DNA of 64,000 nucleotides, taken from contig NZ_JBCNKR010000004.1 of the NCBI RefSeq assembly GCF_039595935.1, positions 681,001 through 745,000 of the forward strand, in the 5' to 3' direction. The notes below the pieces were generated by a model. The model did no database searches, had not been told where the DNA came from, and saw only the letters and a program-made list of their open reading frames with translations. Position 1 is the first letter of the stretch; every line of letters starts with the position of its first letter. This DNA is from Flavobacterium sp. (GTDB lineage Bacteria > Bacteroidota > Bacteroidia > Flavobacteriales > Flavobacteriaceae). This document shows, one piece after another, positions 7,715-16,586 of the stretch. Position numbers and translations under genes: made by a program.

Positions 7715-8751
7715 TACGCAAATCTTTTCAACTGCAGTTTTAAATCAACAATATAAGTTTTTTTGTTTTCCTGAATATCGAGTGTATAATTTTTTCCGAA
7801 AATTAAATTCAGTCTTTCGATTGTATTTTTTAAACCAATTTTGGTAGAAACAACATCTGTTTGTTTTGTCGGAATTGAATTTACAACATGAAGATGAAGC
7901 TGTCCGTCTTCAACAGTAATAAAAATCTGAACGAAACATTTTTCAATCGCGCAGGTTCCGTGTTTAAAGGCATTTTCTATAAATGCAATTAAAAGCATTG
8001 GCGAAATTTTATAGGCATTTTCGTTGTCAACTTTAGAATCTAAAGTAATATCACAACGATAGCCAACACGTTCTTTTTCAAGCTGAACGTAACTGTTTAT
8101 AAACTCTAATTCGTCTTCTAAAGATACACATTGTTTACTGTTACTTTCTAATTGATAACGCATTAATTGTGAAACCTTCATAATTAAATCCGGCGTTCTG
8201 TCCGGAAATTCTAAGCTGATTCCGTAAAGCGTATTAAAAGTATTAAATAAGAAATGTGGATTCAATTGTCCTTTTAAAGAATTCAACTGCATTTGGTTGA
8301 AAAGCAATGCTTCTTCGGTGCGTTTTCTGTGGATTCTGTAGAATTTAAAAACAATAATCGGACTCAGAATACAAACCAAAGTTCCCAAAACGCTTGCCAA
8401 TTGGTACAAATAACTTCTTTGATGCGAGTTTTGATAGAAATAAAGATTTTTAAACATATCCAGCATGGTAATCTCATACAAAACTATTGAGAAAACAAGA
8501 ACGCCAAAAAGCGTTAAAAGCAGATAAGTAAAGGGACGACGGGTTTTGAATAGTATTGGAAAAAGAAAGAAACGATTGAACTGGGCATGCATGTAAAGAA
8601 TACAGTAAAAGAAAATGCCCATTAATACAGATGTTAAAGAACTAAATAACATCCAGTCGTTTTTCAGGGTATATATGGTGAAGGAAAACGCGACGACGGC
8701 AATTTCCTGCCACCACTTGTTATCCAGAATATTATCAAATTTTATGCTCAT
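7714..8751 (-). CDS. LytS-like sensor histidine kinase (His_kinase / GHKL)
   Basis: 345 residues. Four hydrophobic segments occupy about residues 13-30, 38-58, 73-95 and 115-138. There is no recognisable extracellular sensor domain. The His_kinase domain has the phosphorylated histidine His166 in 'LNPHFLFNTFN', and the ATPase part carries the N box 'LLIAFIENAFKHG' (Asn260). It is an inner-membrane kinase that should phosphorylate the LytTR regulator encoded next. Signal and target genes cannot be read from the sequence. Confidence 0.93.
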   Translation of the reverse strand: MSIKFDNILDNKWWQEIAVVAFSFTIYTLKNDWMLFSSLTSVLMGIFFYCILYMHAQFNRFFLFPILFKTRRPFTYLLLTLFGVLVFSIVLYEITMLDMFKNLYFYQNSHQRSYLYQLASVLGTLVCILSPIIVFKFYRIHRKRTEEALLFNQMQLNSLKGQLNPHFLFNTFNTLYGISLEFPDRTPDLIMKVSQLMRYQLESNSKQCVSLEDELEFINSYVQLEKERVGYRCDITLDSKVDNENAYKISPMLLIAFIENAFKHGTCAIEKCFVQIFITVEDGQLHLHVVNSIPTKQTDVVSTKIGLKNTIERLNLIFGKNYTLDIQENKKTYIVDLKLQLKRFA

Positions 8752-8806
8752 TTTTTCAACTTAAATAGTTCACAAAGTACGGACAAATATTTAATTATTA
8801 TTTCTA

Positions 8807-8835
8807 AAAAATGACCAATTGAATTGGTCATTTTT
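8807..8835. promoter_or_regulatory. 29-base perfect palindrome between divergent genes
   Basis: AAAAATGACCAATT and its reverse complement flank a single central G. It lies between the divergently transcribed kinase gene and the tolC-type gene, upstream of the latter's promoter box, so it is placed like an operator. It could also form a hairpin with T-tracts on either strand. Confidence 0.6.
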
Positions 8836-8881
8836 AATTGCAGTACATCACTAAACCTGACTTTTATCAGCATAAGAGAAA

Positions 8882-8889
8882 TAAATTTG
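8882..8889 (+). promoter_or_regulatory. Promoter -7 box of the first efflux operon
   Basis: TAAATTTG fits TAnnTTTG. Transcription from about 8896 leaves a short leader before ATG 8914 and excludes the in-frame upstream start at 8824. Confidence 0.5.
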
Positions 8890-8913
8890 TCGCATAATTT
8901 CACACTTGAGTTT

Positions 8914-10299
8914 ATGTATTTCAAAAAAATTACCTTATTATTTTTCTTGATTTTTGCCTCAATCGGTTATTCTCAAACCTTGTCTTTAAAAGAAGCAATA
9001 AAAACAGGGCTTGAAAATTACGGGTCGGTCAAAGCAAAAAGCAATTACACCAACGCTTCAAAAGAACTCTTAAAACAAACTCGCCGTGATTATCTGCCGA
9101 ATCTTAATTTATCGGCACAGCAGGATTACGGAACCGTAAATGGACAAAATGGACCATTATACGGATTTGGTGGTTTAGGAGTGGCTTCATCAGGACTTCC
9201 GTTGCCGGAACAAAACTGGAATTCGGCTTTTGGCGCACTTTATCTGGTTAACATGAACTGGGATTTTTTCACTTTTGGAAAAACACAGGAAAGAATCAAT
9301 TTGTCTAAAATTGATGTTCAGGCTAAAGAAAAAGATTTACAGCAGGAAAAATTCCAGCAGGAAATCAAAATTTCTGCTGCTTATTTGAATTTATTAGCGA
9401 GCCAGAGATTGTTGATTTCGCAGCAGAAAAATCTGGATCGTGCCGAAGTTTTCAAAAAGACAGCGGTTGCGAGAGTTAAAAACGGATTATTGGCCGGAGT
9501 AGATTCTACATTGGCTACAGCCGAAGTTTCAAAAGCTAAAATTGCTTTAAATCTTGCTCGTAACTTCGTAAAAGAACAAAACAACAAACTGGTTGATTTA
9601 ATGGGCGTTGCGCCACAGGATTTTGTTGCCGATACACTTTTTGTAACGCAGATTCCGAAAGAATTAATTAAGGAAAATGCCGCAACAGACAGTCTTCATC
9701 CATTATTACAATACTATAAAACAAAAATAGATTACAGCAATCAGCAGGTTAAACTGTACAAACGTTTTTATTACCCAACAATGAGTGCTTTTGGTGTTTT
9801 ACAAACCAGAGCTTCGGGATTTGAAAATAGTTATGCGACAGACCAGCATGCTTTTAGCAGAAATTACTGGGATGGCGTGAATCCGGATCGTACCAATTAT
9901 TTGGTTGGAGTTGGGATTACATGGAATTTAACGACGCCTTTTAGATCAAGCAAACAAGTAAGCGCTCAGAAATTTGTTTCTCAGGCTTTACAGGAAGAAT
10001 ACAATCAGGCCGACAGAGAACTGAAATCGCAGTTGACTTTTGCTGAAGATAAAATCAAAATTACGCTTGAAAATTATGCCGAAGCGCCAATTCAGGTTGA
10101 TGCCGCAAAAAGAGCTTACATTCAGAAATCGACTTTATATAAAAACGGTTTAACCGATTTAACTGATTTGACACAAACGATTTACACTTTAAACCGTGCC
10201 GAAATCGATCGTGATATTGTCAATAATAATGTATGGCAGTCGTTCTTGCTGAAAGTTGCTGCAACGGGCAATTTTGACTTATTTATAAATGAATTTTAA
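8914..10299 (+). CDS. TolC family outer-membrane efflux protein
   Basis: 461 residues from the chosen ATG, which begins a clean signal peptide (residues 1-20, 'FKKITLLFFLIFASIGYSQ'). Two OEP repeats follow, each with long amphipathic helices ('ISAAYLNLLASQRLLISQQKNLDRAEVFKKTAVARVKNG', cited as a landmark) and beta-strands. It forms the trimeric outer-membrane duct of a tripartite efflux pump with the next two genes. An in-frame start 90 bases upstream would add 30 residues before the signal peptide and lies before the promoter box, so it is rejected. The order channel, pump, adaptor is less usual than adaptor, pump, channel. Confidence 0.92.
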   Translation: MYFKKITLLFFLIFASIGYSQTLSLKEAIKTGLENYGSVKAKSNYTNASKELLKQTRRDYLPNLNLSAQQDYGTVNGQNGPLYGFGGLGVASSGLPLPEQNWNSAFGALYLVNMNWDFFTFGKTQERINLSKIDVQAKEKDLQQEKFQQEIKISAAYLNLLASQRLLISQQKNLDRAEVFKKTAVARVKNGLLAGVDSTLATAEVSKAKIALNLARNFVKEQNNKLVDLMGVAPQDFVADTLFVTQIPKELIKENAATDSLHPLLQYYKTKIDYSNQQVKLYKRFYYPTMSAFGVLQTRASGFENSYATDQHAFSRNYWDGVNPDRTNYLVGVGITWNLTTPFRSSKQVSAQKFVSQALQEEYNQADRELKSQLTFAEDKIKITLENYAEAPIQVDAAKRAYIQKSTLYKNGLTDLTDLTQTIYTLNRAEIDRDIVNNNVWQSFLLKVAATGNFDLFINEF

Positions 10300-10311
10300 T
10301 TATAGATCTCA

Positions 10312-13300
10312 ATGAATTTAATACGCTTTGCACTCCGCAAACCCATTTCCATATTAGTATTGGTTGCGGGTCTATTTTTCTTCGGAATTGGTGCCATCAA
10401 AGACATTAAGGTAGATATTCTGCCAAAAATGAATTTGCCGGTTATATACATCGCGCATCCGTTTGGAGGTTATACACCAGACCAGATGGAGGCTTATTTT
10501 GCCAAAAACTACGTAAACGTTTTACCATTTTCTAACGGTATCAAATCCGTAGAAACCAAAAATATTCAGGGGTTAATGATCATGAAATTAACCTATTATG
10601 AAGGAACCAACATGGCGCAGGCTGCTGCCGAGTTAAGTGCGCTTTCAAACCGTATTCAGGCGGCTTTTCCTCCGGGAACACAGCCTCCGTTTATCATTCG
10701 TTTTGATGCTTCTTCATTGCCAATTGGGCAACTGGTTTTGAGCAGTAAAATACGTTCAAACAACGAATTACAGGATTTAGCCAACGTTTACGTTCGTGCT
10801 TCCTTTACTTCTATTCCCGGTTTATTATCTCCGGCTCCCTTCGGAGGAAGCCCAAGAACTATTGAAGTAAACGTAGATCCGGATTTATTGCGTTCGCACA
10901 ATATGACACCAGATCAAATTGTTGAAGCAATTCGTGTAAACAACCAGACGGCTCCATCAGGAAACGTGCGTATGGGCGATAAAAACTACATTACGCCAAC
11001 CAACAATACGATTAAAGAAGTTAAAGATTTCGAACAGATTCCGTTATTCAAAGGAAGTGTACAAAATTTAAAATTAGGTGATGTGGCAACGGTAAAAGAC
11101 GGTGCCGATATTACAGCGGGTTATGCTTTGGTAAACGGAAAACGTTCAGTTTATATTAGTATTGCAAAAGCCGGAGATGCTTCGACTTGGGATGTGGTTC
11201 AGAAATTGAAAAAAGAACTTCCTAAAATTCAGAGTACTTTACCGGAAGACGTACAATTATCGTATGAATTTGACCAGTCTGTTTATGTAATTAACTCGGT
11301 TAAAAGTTTGATTACCGAAGGTATTATCGGAGCGGTTTTAACGGGATTAATGGTTTTATTATTCTTAGGAGATAGACGTGCCGCTTTGATCGTAATTATG
11401 ACGATTCCGATTTCGGTTATTTCGGGAGTTTTATTCCTGAAATTATTTGGACAAACAATCAACTTAATGTCTTTATCAGGATTGGCTCTTGCTATTGGTA
11501 TTTTGGTGGACGAAAGTACGGTTACGATTGAGAATATTCACCAGCATCTCGACATGGGAAAACCAAAAGCACTCGCTATTTGGGATGCCTGTCAGGAAAT
11601 TGCTTTGCCTAAATTATTGATCTTATTATGTATTTTGGCGGTATTTGCACCTGCTTTTACGATGGTCGGCATTCCGGGAGCATTGTTTTTACCTTTGGCT
11701 TTAGCAATTGGATTTTCAATGGTTATTTCATTCCTGCTTTCGCAGACATTTGTTCCTGTAATGGCGAACTGGTTAATGAAAGGACATGAAAAACACGCAC
11801 ATGGACCGGAAATTACAGATGACGAAGCTGAATTTAATGATTGTGGTCTGACTCCTGAATCTGAACAAAATCTGATCACTCAGAAAAAAGGATATGTAGA
11901 AAGAGAAGACACCAATAGCAATGGAAAAATAAGTCTTTTTGAGCGTTTTAAAATTCGTTTTATGAGAACTCTCGACCGCTTATTTGTACATAAAAAAATA
12001 ACAACGGTTGTTTATCTGGTTTCTGCCATATTACTAGCGGTTACATTGATTACTTTTATTGGTAAAGATGTATTTCCAAAAACCAATTCAAGTCAGTTTC
12101 AGCTGAGAATGCGCGCTCCCGACGGAACACGTTTGGAAAGAACAGAAGAACAAGCGATCATTGTTTTGAAAGAATTGAAAAAAATGGTGGGCAAAGAACA
12201 CATCGGAATTTCTTCTGTATATGTTGGACAACACCCGTCTTTATTCTCAATTAACCCGATTTACCTTTTTATGGCGGGTTCACACGAAGCTGTTTTCCAA
12301 GTGAGTTTGAAAGACTATGAGGCAGACATGGACGAGTTTAAAGACGAATTTAGAGCCAGACTTAAAAAAGTACTGCCTAATACTAAAGTTTCTTTTGAAC
12401 CAATCGAATTAACGGATAAAGTTTTAAGCCAGGGCTCTCCTACTCCAATTGAAATTCGTATTGCAGGGAAAGACAAAAAACGAAATGAATTGTATGCCAA
12501 TCAAATCGTAGATAAACTAAAAGCAATTTCGTATTTCAGAGACGTGCAGATTGGTCAGCCAATTCACTATCCGGCAATGAATATTGATATTGACAGAACC
12601 CGTGCTGCCGAATTAGGAGTTGATATGAACGATATTTCACGTTCGCTTGTAGCTTCGACCTCATCATCACGATATACGGAAAAAAATACATGGGTTGACG
12701 AAAGAGCGGGATTATCATACAACGTTCAGGTTCAGGTACCATTAAATAAAATGAAAAGCAAAACTGATATTGGAGAAATTCCGGTATTAAAGAACTCGCT
12801 TCGTCCTGTTTTAAGTGACGTTGCCAAAATTACACCAACTGTAGTAAGTGGAGAAAATGACAATTTAGGGGCCATGCCGTACATTACCGTTACTGCCAAC
12901 ATCAACCAGACCGATTTAGGAACGGCTACAAATGATGTAAGCAAAACAATTAGTTCATTAGGCGAGTTGCCGCGTGGTTTGTTCATAACGCCAATTGGAT
13001 TAAGTACTGTACTGACAGAAACATTAAGCAGTTTACAATCAGGATTATTGGTTGCCGTATTTGTAATCTTCTTAATGTTGGCCGCTAATTTCCAGTCGTT
13101 CAAAGTTTCGCTGGTAATTTTAACAACTGTTCCGGCTGTAGTTTTAGGTGCTTTATTAATGCTTACCATTACAGGTTCTACGCTTAACTTACAATCGTAT
13201 ATGGGGATCATCATGTCGGTTGGGGTTTCTATTGCCAATGCCGTTTTATTAGTCACGAATGCCGAACAGCTTCGAAAAATAAACGGAAATGCTTTAGAAT

Positions 13301-13602
13301 CTGCGAGAGAAGCGGCAGCGCTGCGTCTTCGTCCGATTATCATGACATCTGTTGCGATGATTATGGGTATGTTACCAATGGCAATTGGACACGGTGAAGG
13401 AGGCGATCAGGTTTCTCCGTTAGGAAGAGCGGTTATTGGTGGATTATTATTTTCTACATTTGCCGTACTGTTAATCCTTCCGCAGATATTTGCGTGGGCA
13501 CAAGAAAAAACAACGACACAATCTGTTTCTTTAGATCCTGAAGACGAAGAAAGCATCCATTATATTTCATCAATAAGTAAGTCGAAAGTTGGAAAGTCAT
13601 AA
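10312..13602 (+). CDS. RND efflux transporter permease subunit
   Basis: 1096 residues with the AcrB/CusA plan: TM1 near 11-30, a first large periplasmic domain, TM2-6 (about 335-500), a cytosolic linker, TM7 (about 565-585), a second periplasmic domain and TM8-12 to the end. The TM4 proton-relay motif reads 'GILVDESTVTIENI', so the usual Asp-Asp pair is Asp-Glu here. The cytosolic linker (about 505-560) is longer than normal and contains a sequence matching a canonical EF-hand loop at 533-544. It is an inner-membrane proton-driven pump; the substrate is unknown. The adaptor follows and the channel precedes it. Confidence 0.93.
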   Translation: MNLIRFALRKPISILVLVAGLFFFGIGAIKDIKVDILPKMNLPVIYIAHPFGGYTPDQMEAYFAKNYVNVLPFSNGIKSVETKNIQGLMIMKLTYYEGTNMAQAAAELSALSNRIQAAFPPGTQPPFIIRFDASSLPIGQLVLSSKIRSNNELQDLANVYVRASFTSIPGLLSPAPFGGSPRTIEVNVDPDLLRSHNMTPDQIVEAIRVNNQTAPSGNVRMGDKNYITPTNNTIKEVKDFEQIPLFKGSVQNLKLGDVATVKDGADITAGYALVNGKRSVYISIAKAGDASTWDVVQKLKKELPKIQSTLPEDVQLSYEFDQSVYVINSVKSLITEGIIGAVLTGLMVLLFLGDRRAALIVIMTIPISVISGVLFLKLFGQTINLMSLSGLALAIGILVDESTVTIENIHQHLDMGKPKALAIWDACQEIALPKLLILLCILAVFAPAFTMVGIPGALFLPLALAIGFSMVISFLLSQTFVPVMANWLMKGHEKHAHGPEITDDEAEFNDCGLTPESEQNLITQKKGYVEREDTNSNGKISLFERFKIRFMRTLDRLFVHKKITTVVYLVSAILLAVTLITFIGKDVFPKTNSSQFQLRMRAPDGTRLERTEEQAIIVLKELKKMVGKEHIGISSVYVGQHPSLFSINPIYLFMAGSHEAVFQVSLKDYEADMDEFKDEFRARLKKVLPNTKVSFEPIELTDKVLSQGSPTPIEIRIAGKDKKRNELYANQIVDKLKAISYFRDVQIGQPIHYPAMNIDIDRTRAAELGVDMNDISRSLVASTSSSRYTEKNTWVDERAGLSYNVQVQVPLNKMKSKTDIGEIPVLKNSLRPVLSDVAKITPTVVSGENDNLGAMPYITVTANINQTDLGTATNDVSKTISSLGELPRGLFITPIGLSTVLTETLSSLQSGLLVAVFVIFLMLAANFQSFKVSLVILTTVPAVVLGALLMLTITGSTLNLQSYMGIIMSVGVSIANAVLLVTNAEQLRKINGNALESAREAAALRLRPIIMTSVAMIMGMLPMAIGHGEGGDQVSPLGRAVIGGLLFSTFAVLLILPQIFAWAQEKTTTQSVSLDPEDEESIHYISSISKSKVGKS

Positions 13603-13716
13603 GGTCGAAAGTCGAAAGTCATAAAGTATAAAGTTACAAACGTCGCGAAAATACTTCGATAAACTTTTATACTTTCCGTATACTTAAAAAACATATTTAT
13701 CATATAAAACCAAAAA

Positions 13717-14802
13717 ATGAAAAATAAAATACAATATAGCGCGCTGTTTTTCGCAGCATTATTTTTCCTGAACAGCTGTAATTCTAAAAAAGAAGAACCA
13801 GTTGTAGCAGAAATCGAACCTAAAACAGAAACGTTTCTTTTAGAAAAAGAAAAACTGAGCACAGAATTGCGTTTACCAGCCGAATTAACTGGTTTTCAAC
13901 AAGTAGACTTGTATGCAAAAGTGAGCAGTTTCGTAAAAACCTTAAAAGTAGATATTGGTTCTAAAGTAAAAAAAGGACAGCTTTTAATTGTTTTAGAAGC
14001 GCCTGAAATCACTTCACAATTAGCTGCAGCCGAATCGAGACTAAAATCTATGGAAGCGATTTATGCAACCAGCAAAAGTACTTACAACCGTTTGTACGAA
14101 ACGAGCAAAGTAGAAGGAACTATTTCTAAAAACGATTTAGAAATGGCAAGCGGAAAAAAGAATTCTGATTACGCACAATATCAGGCAGCAATTGCAGCTC
14201 ATAAAGAAGTTTCGATTATAAGAGGTTATTTAGAGATTCGTGCGCCTTTTGATGGTGTTGTAGCAGCCAGAAACGTAAACTTAGGAACATTTGTTGGTCC
14301 GGCAGGAAAAGGATCTGATTTGCCTTTATTAACGATTCAGGAGCAAAGTAAATTACGTTTAGCAGTTTCGGTTCCGGAATTGTATACTGGATATTTACAT
14401 AATGGCGACGAAATGAGTTTTAACGTAAAATCGTTACCGGAAACTTTTAAAGCTACGATTACCAGAATGTCTGGCGCTTTAGACTTAAAACTGCGTTCTG
14501 AAAGAGTAGAAATGGACGTTCACAATACAAAAGGTAATTTATTACCAGGAATGGTGGCTGAAGTTTTATTACCGCTTAACGCAAAAGACAGCACATTTGT
14601 AGTTCCGAAATCAGCAGTGGTAAGTTCTGCAGAAGGTTTGTTTGTCATTAAAGTGGTAAACCACAAAGCAACAAGAGTTGATATTAAAAAAGGTAGAGAA
14701 ATCGACGACAAAATCGAAATATTTGGCGACTTAAACCCAAAAGATAAATTGGTTAAAATTGCCAGCGAAGAAACTAAGGAAGGTGACCCAATAAACGAAT
14801 AA
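13717..14802 (+). CDS. Efflux RND periplasmic adaptor (membrane fusion lipoprotein)
   Basis: 361 residues with a lipoprotein signal (lipobox 'FLNSC', Cys21). Order of domains: a lipoyl half-motif ('VDLYAKVSSFVKTLKVDIGSKVKKGQLLIVLEAPE'), a helical hairpin (about 105-165), the second lipoyl half ('YLEIRAPFDGVVAARNVNLG') and a beta-barrel/MP domain. It is anchored in the inner membrane and bridges pump and TolC duct. Between it and the pump lies a 114-base spacer with short AAAGTCG/AAAGTCAT-type repeats. Confidence 0.92.
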   Translation: MKNKIQYSALFFAALFFLNSCNSKKEEPVVAEIEPKTETFLLEKEKLSTELRLPAELTGFQQVDLYAKVSSFVKTLKVDIGSKVKKGQLLIVLEAPEITSQLAAAESRLKSMEAIYATSKSTYNRLYETSKVEGTISKNDLEMASGKKNSDYAQYQAAIAAHKEVSIIRGYLEIRAPFDGVVAARNVNLGTFVGPAGKGSDLPLLTIQEQSKLRLAVSVPELYTGYLHNGDEMSFNVKSLPETFKATITRMSGALDLKLRSERVEMDVHNTKGNLLPGMVAEVLLPLNAKDSTFVVPKSAVVSSAEGLFVIKVVNHKATRVDIKKGREIDDKIEIFGDLNPKDKLVKIASEETKEGDPINE

Positions 14803-15172
14803 CCTGCGTTTAGCCTTCATTTTAGTGATTACCAATTACTGTACGCTTAATGCGGCATTTTAAAATAGTTACTGGTTTTAAAATGCAAAATCTAAAATTT
14901 GCCTAAGGGGCGGTGCTTTTTGTACCACCTTTTTTTATGCTCTCTTGCAAGGTTTTTAAAACCTTGTATATAATAATATATTGATTATTTCAGAATACTC
15001 AGAATTTATTTAACTATTGAATAAACAGGTAAAACTACTTGTTTATTTCATTTTTTTTATTGTTAAAATTGTTACGGATTAATTAAAGTCAATATGGTTT
15101 TCCATAAAAAGATCTACCATGAAAAAATGATATTTGTTTAATACTTAATTTTTAATCAAAACAAAATATATT
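14803..15172. other. Spacer with three hairpins, no gene
   Basis: No coding region was found. It holds a perfect 11-base inverted repeat (GCATTTTAAAA at 14855-14865 with 14876-14886), a GGTG..CACC hairpin followed by seven Ts (14912-14937) that probably ends the efflux operon, and CAAGGTTTTTAAAACCTTG at 14948-14966. The last 150 bases are very AT-rich and should contain the promoter of the next gene, though no clear TAnnTTTG box is seen. Confidence 0.6.
14912..14937 (+). terminator. Probable terminator of the first efflux operon
   Basis: A short GGTG/CACC stem followed directly by a run of Ts. The stem is short, so termination may be partial. Confidence 0.45.
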
Positions 15173-15796
15173 ATGTCATCAATAAACTTACCTAGTTTTT
15201 CAGTTGCAGGGTCAATTGTAAAAATATTAGAAAAAATAAAGACAGCAGGAACTCCTGACAATTTTAATGGTGATTTTCTAACTACTACACTTGGCTTTAA
15301 AGGTGGCAATTATAGAACTTTTATTCCTTGGGCAAAGAAGATAGGTTTTATAAATAGTGATGGTACTCCAACTGCATTATACAAAAAATTTCGTAACCCA
15401 TCCACTTCAAAGAGTAGCCTAGGTGAAGGATTAAAAAAAGGATATGCTGAAATTTTTCTTAAAGATGAAAATGCTGATAAGCTTGATAAGGCGAACCTTA
15501 AAGGCTTAATTATGGAAGCTACTGGGCTTGCACATGATTCAAAAGTTCTTGAGAATATTGTAAATACATTTTGGAATGCAAAATCTATTGCAGAGTTCGG
15601 AGATATCGAAGAGAATATTTTAGATAATTCAATTCCTCAAATTGAAAAGCAAGTCACTTCTAGTTCTGATAGCATAAAAAAAAGAGTAAATCTAGGTTTA
15701 AACTACACTATTAATTTAGTTTTACCTAAAACTGACGATCCTGCAATTTATAATGCTATATTCAAATCGTTAAAAGAAAACCTATTAAATGATTAA
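15173..15796 (+). CDS. DUF5343 domain-containing protein
   Basis: 207 residues with no signal peptide or membrane segment. The N-terminal region ('PSFSVAGSIVKILEKIKTAGTPDNFNGDFLTTTLGFKGG', landmark only, then 'AKKIGFINSDGTPTALYKKF') matches the DUF5343 pattern: a winged-helix-like fold that reads like a small DNA- or protein-binding module ('D-G-T-PT-LY-K-F'). Its function is unknown. It overlaps the next gene by eight bases (shared ATGATTAA), so the two are translated together. The codon and base make-up is more AT-rich than in the efflux genes before it, which fits accessory DNA. Confidence 0.75.
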   Translation: MSSINLPSFSVAGSIVKILEKIKTAGTPDNFNGDFLTTTLGFKGGNYRTFIPWAKKIGFINSDGTPTALYKKFRNPSTSKSSLGEGLKKGYAEIFLKDENADKLDKANLKGLIMEATGLAHDSKVLENIVNTFWNAKSIAEFGDIEENILDNSIPQIEKQVTSSSDSIKKRVNLGLNYTINLVLPKTDDPAIYNAIFKSLKENLLND

Positions 15797-16379
15797 TTTT
15801 ATGGATATAGAAGCTAGAATTAAATTATTTGTGCTATCAAATTCTTTAGCAGAAAATTCTTTAGACAAGATTGAACAAGATATTGATATTGATCTAGGCA
15901 GAAAAACTAAAGAAGAAATTAAAGAACAAGATTACTACAAGCAATTTGATTCATCTTTTAGAAAAGAAGCAAGAGACATGGGAAAACATTATGAAGTTTT
16001 CTATTGCCTAGAAACATCAATCAGAAGTCTCGTTCTCCAACTTATGTTAGAAAAATTTGGGGAAAACTGGTGGGATTTAAAAGTAAAAGAAGATATAAGA
16101 AGAAATGCAGATGGTAATATAAAACGCGAAGCCGAATCAGGTTTTACTCAAAGATCGGAGAGAAAAATTGATTATACTACCTTTGGTGAATTAACTGAAA
16201 TAGTAAAAGCTAATTGGGAAGCATTTGAAAATCTATTTAGAAATGAACGAGCTTTCATCAAGATTATGAGTAGCTTAAACCAACTTAGAGGACCAATTGC
16301 ACATTGTTGTCCGTTAGCAGAAGACGAAGTTGTAAGATTAAACTTAGCAGTAAAAGATTGGTTTAGATTAATGGAATAA
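15789..16379 (+). CDS. Swt1-like HEPN domain protein
   Basis: 196 residues, all helical in appearance, no signal peptide. The C-terminal half carries the HEPN signature R-x4-H as Arg167-GPIA-His172 ('LRGPIAHCC'), preceded by 'FIKIMSSLNQ', which fits the Swt1-like HEPN family. Many HEPN proteins with this motif are RNases used in toxin-antitoxin, abortive infection or RNA-processing roles. Here the motif is intact, so RNase activity is plausible. The start at 15789 overlaps the DUF5343 gene; an alternative ATG at 15801 would remove the overlap. The pairing with a winged-helix-like partner resembles a two-gene effector module, but no such module is known to me by name. Confidence 0.7.
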   Translation: MINFMDIEARIKLFVLSNSLAENSLDKIEQDIDIDLGRKTKEEIKEQDYYKQFDSSFRKEARDMGKHYEVFYCLETSIRSLVLQLMLEKFGENWWDLKVKEDIRRNADGNIKREAESGFTQRSERKIDYTTFGELTEIVKANWEAFENLFRNERAFIKIMSSLNQLRGPIAHCCPLAEDEVVRLNLAVKDWFRLME

Positions 16380-16586
16380 TTTATAATATAATTTTTTTTA
16401 CAAAAATTGAAAAAAATTAGCTTCATTAAGCTAGAGCAAATATGTTAGGACAACAAACCAGCTAAAATTTAAAATGTAATTACATAAATAAAATTATTGT
16501 AAAAATATTTTCAACTGTGTACGAATGAAGTCCATGCGAGTAATGGGAATATTTAACATATTGCAAAAAAACTAAAAACGACCAAA

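Noticed and set aside
8824..8913. Upstream start of the TolC-type gene at 8824
   Set aside because: It overlaps a palindrome and precedes the promoter box, and it would put 30 residues before a normal signal peptide.
12732..13343. Long open frame on the minus strand within the first RND pump gene
   Set aside because: It is fully antisense to a conserved pump domain, has no family resemblance, and its composition follows from the codon use of the plus strand.
16380..16586. Possible integron attC site near GTTAGGACAACAAACCAGC
   Set aside because: The sequence does not meet the GTTRRRY core rule, there is no second core, and no integrase gene is present.
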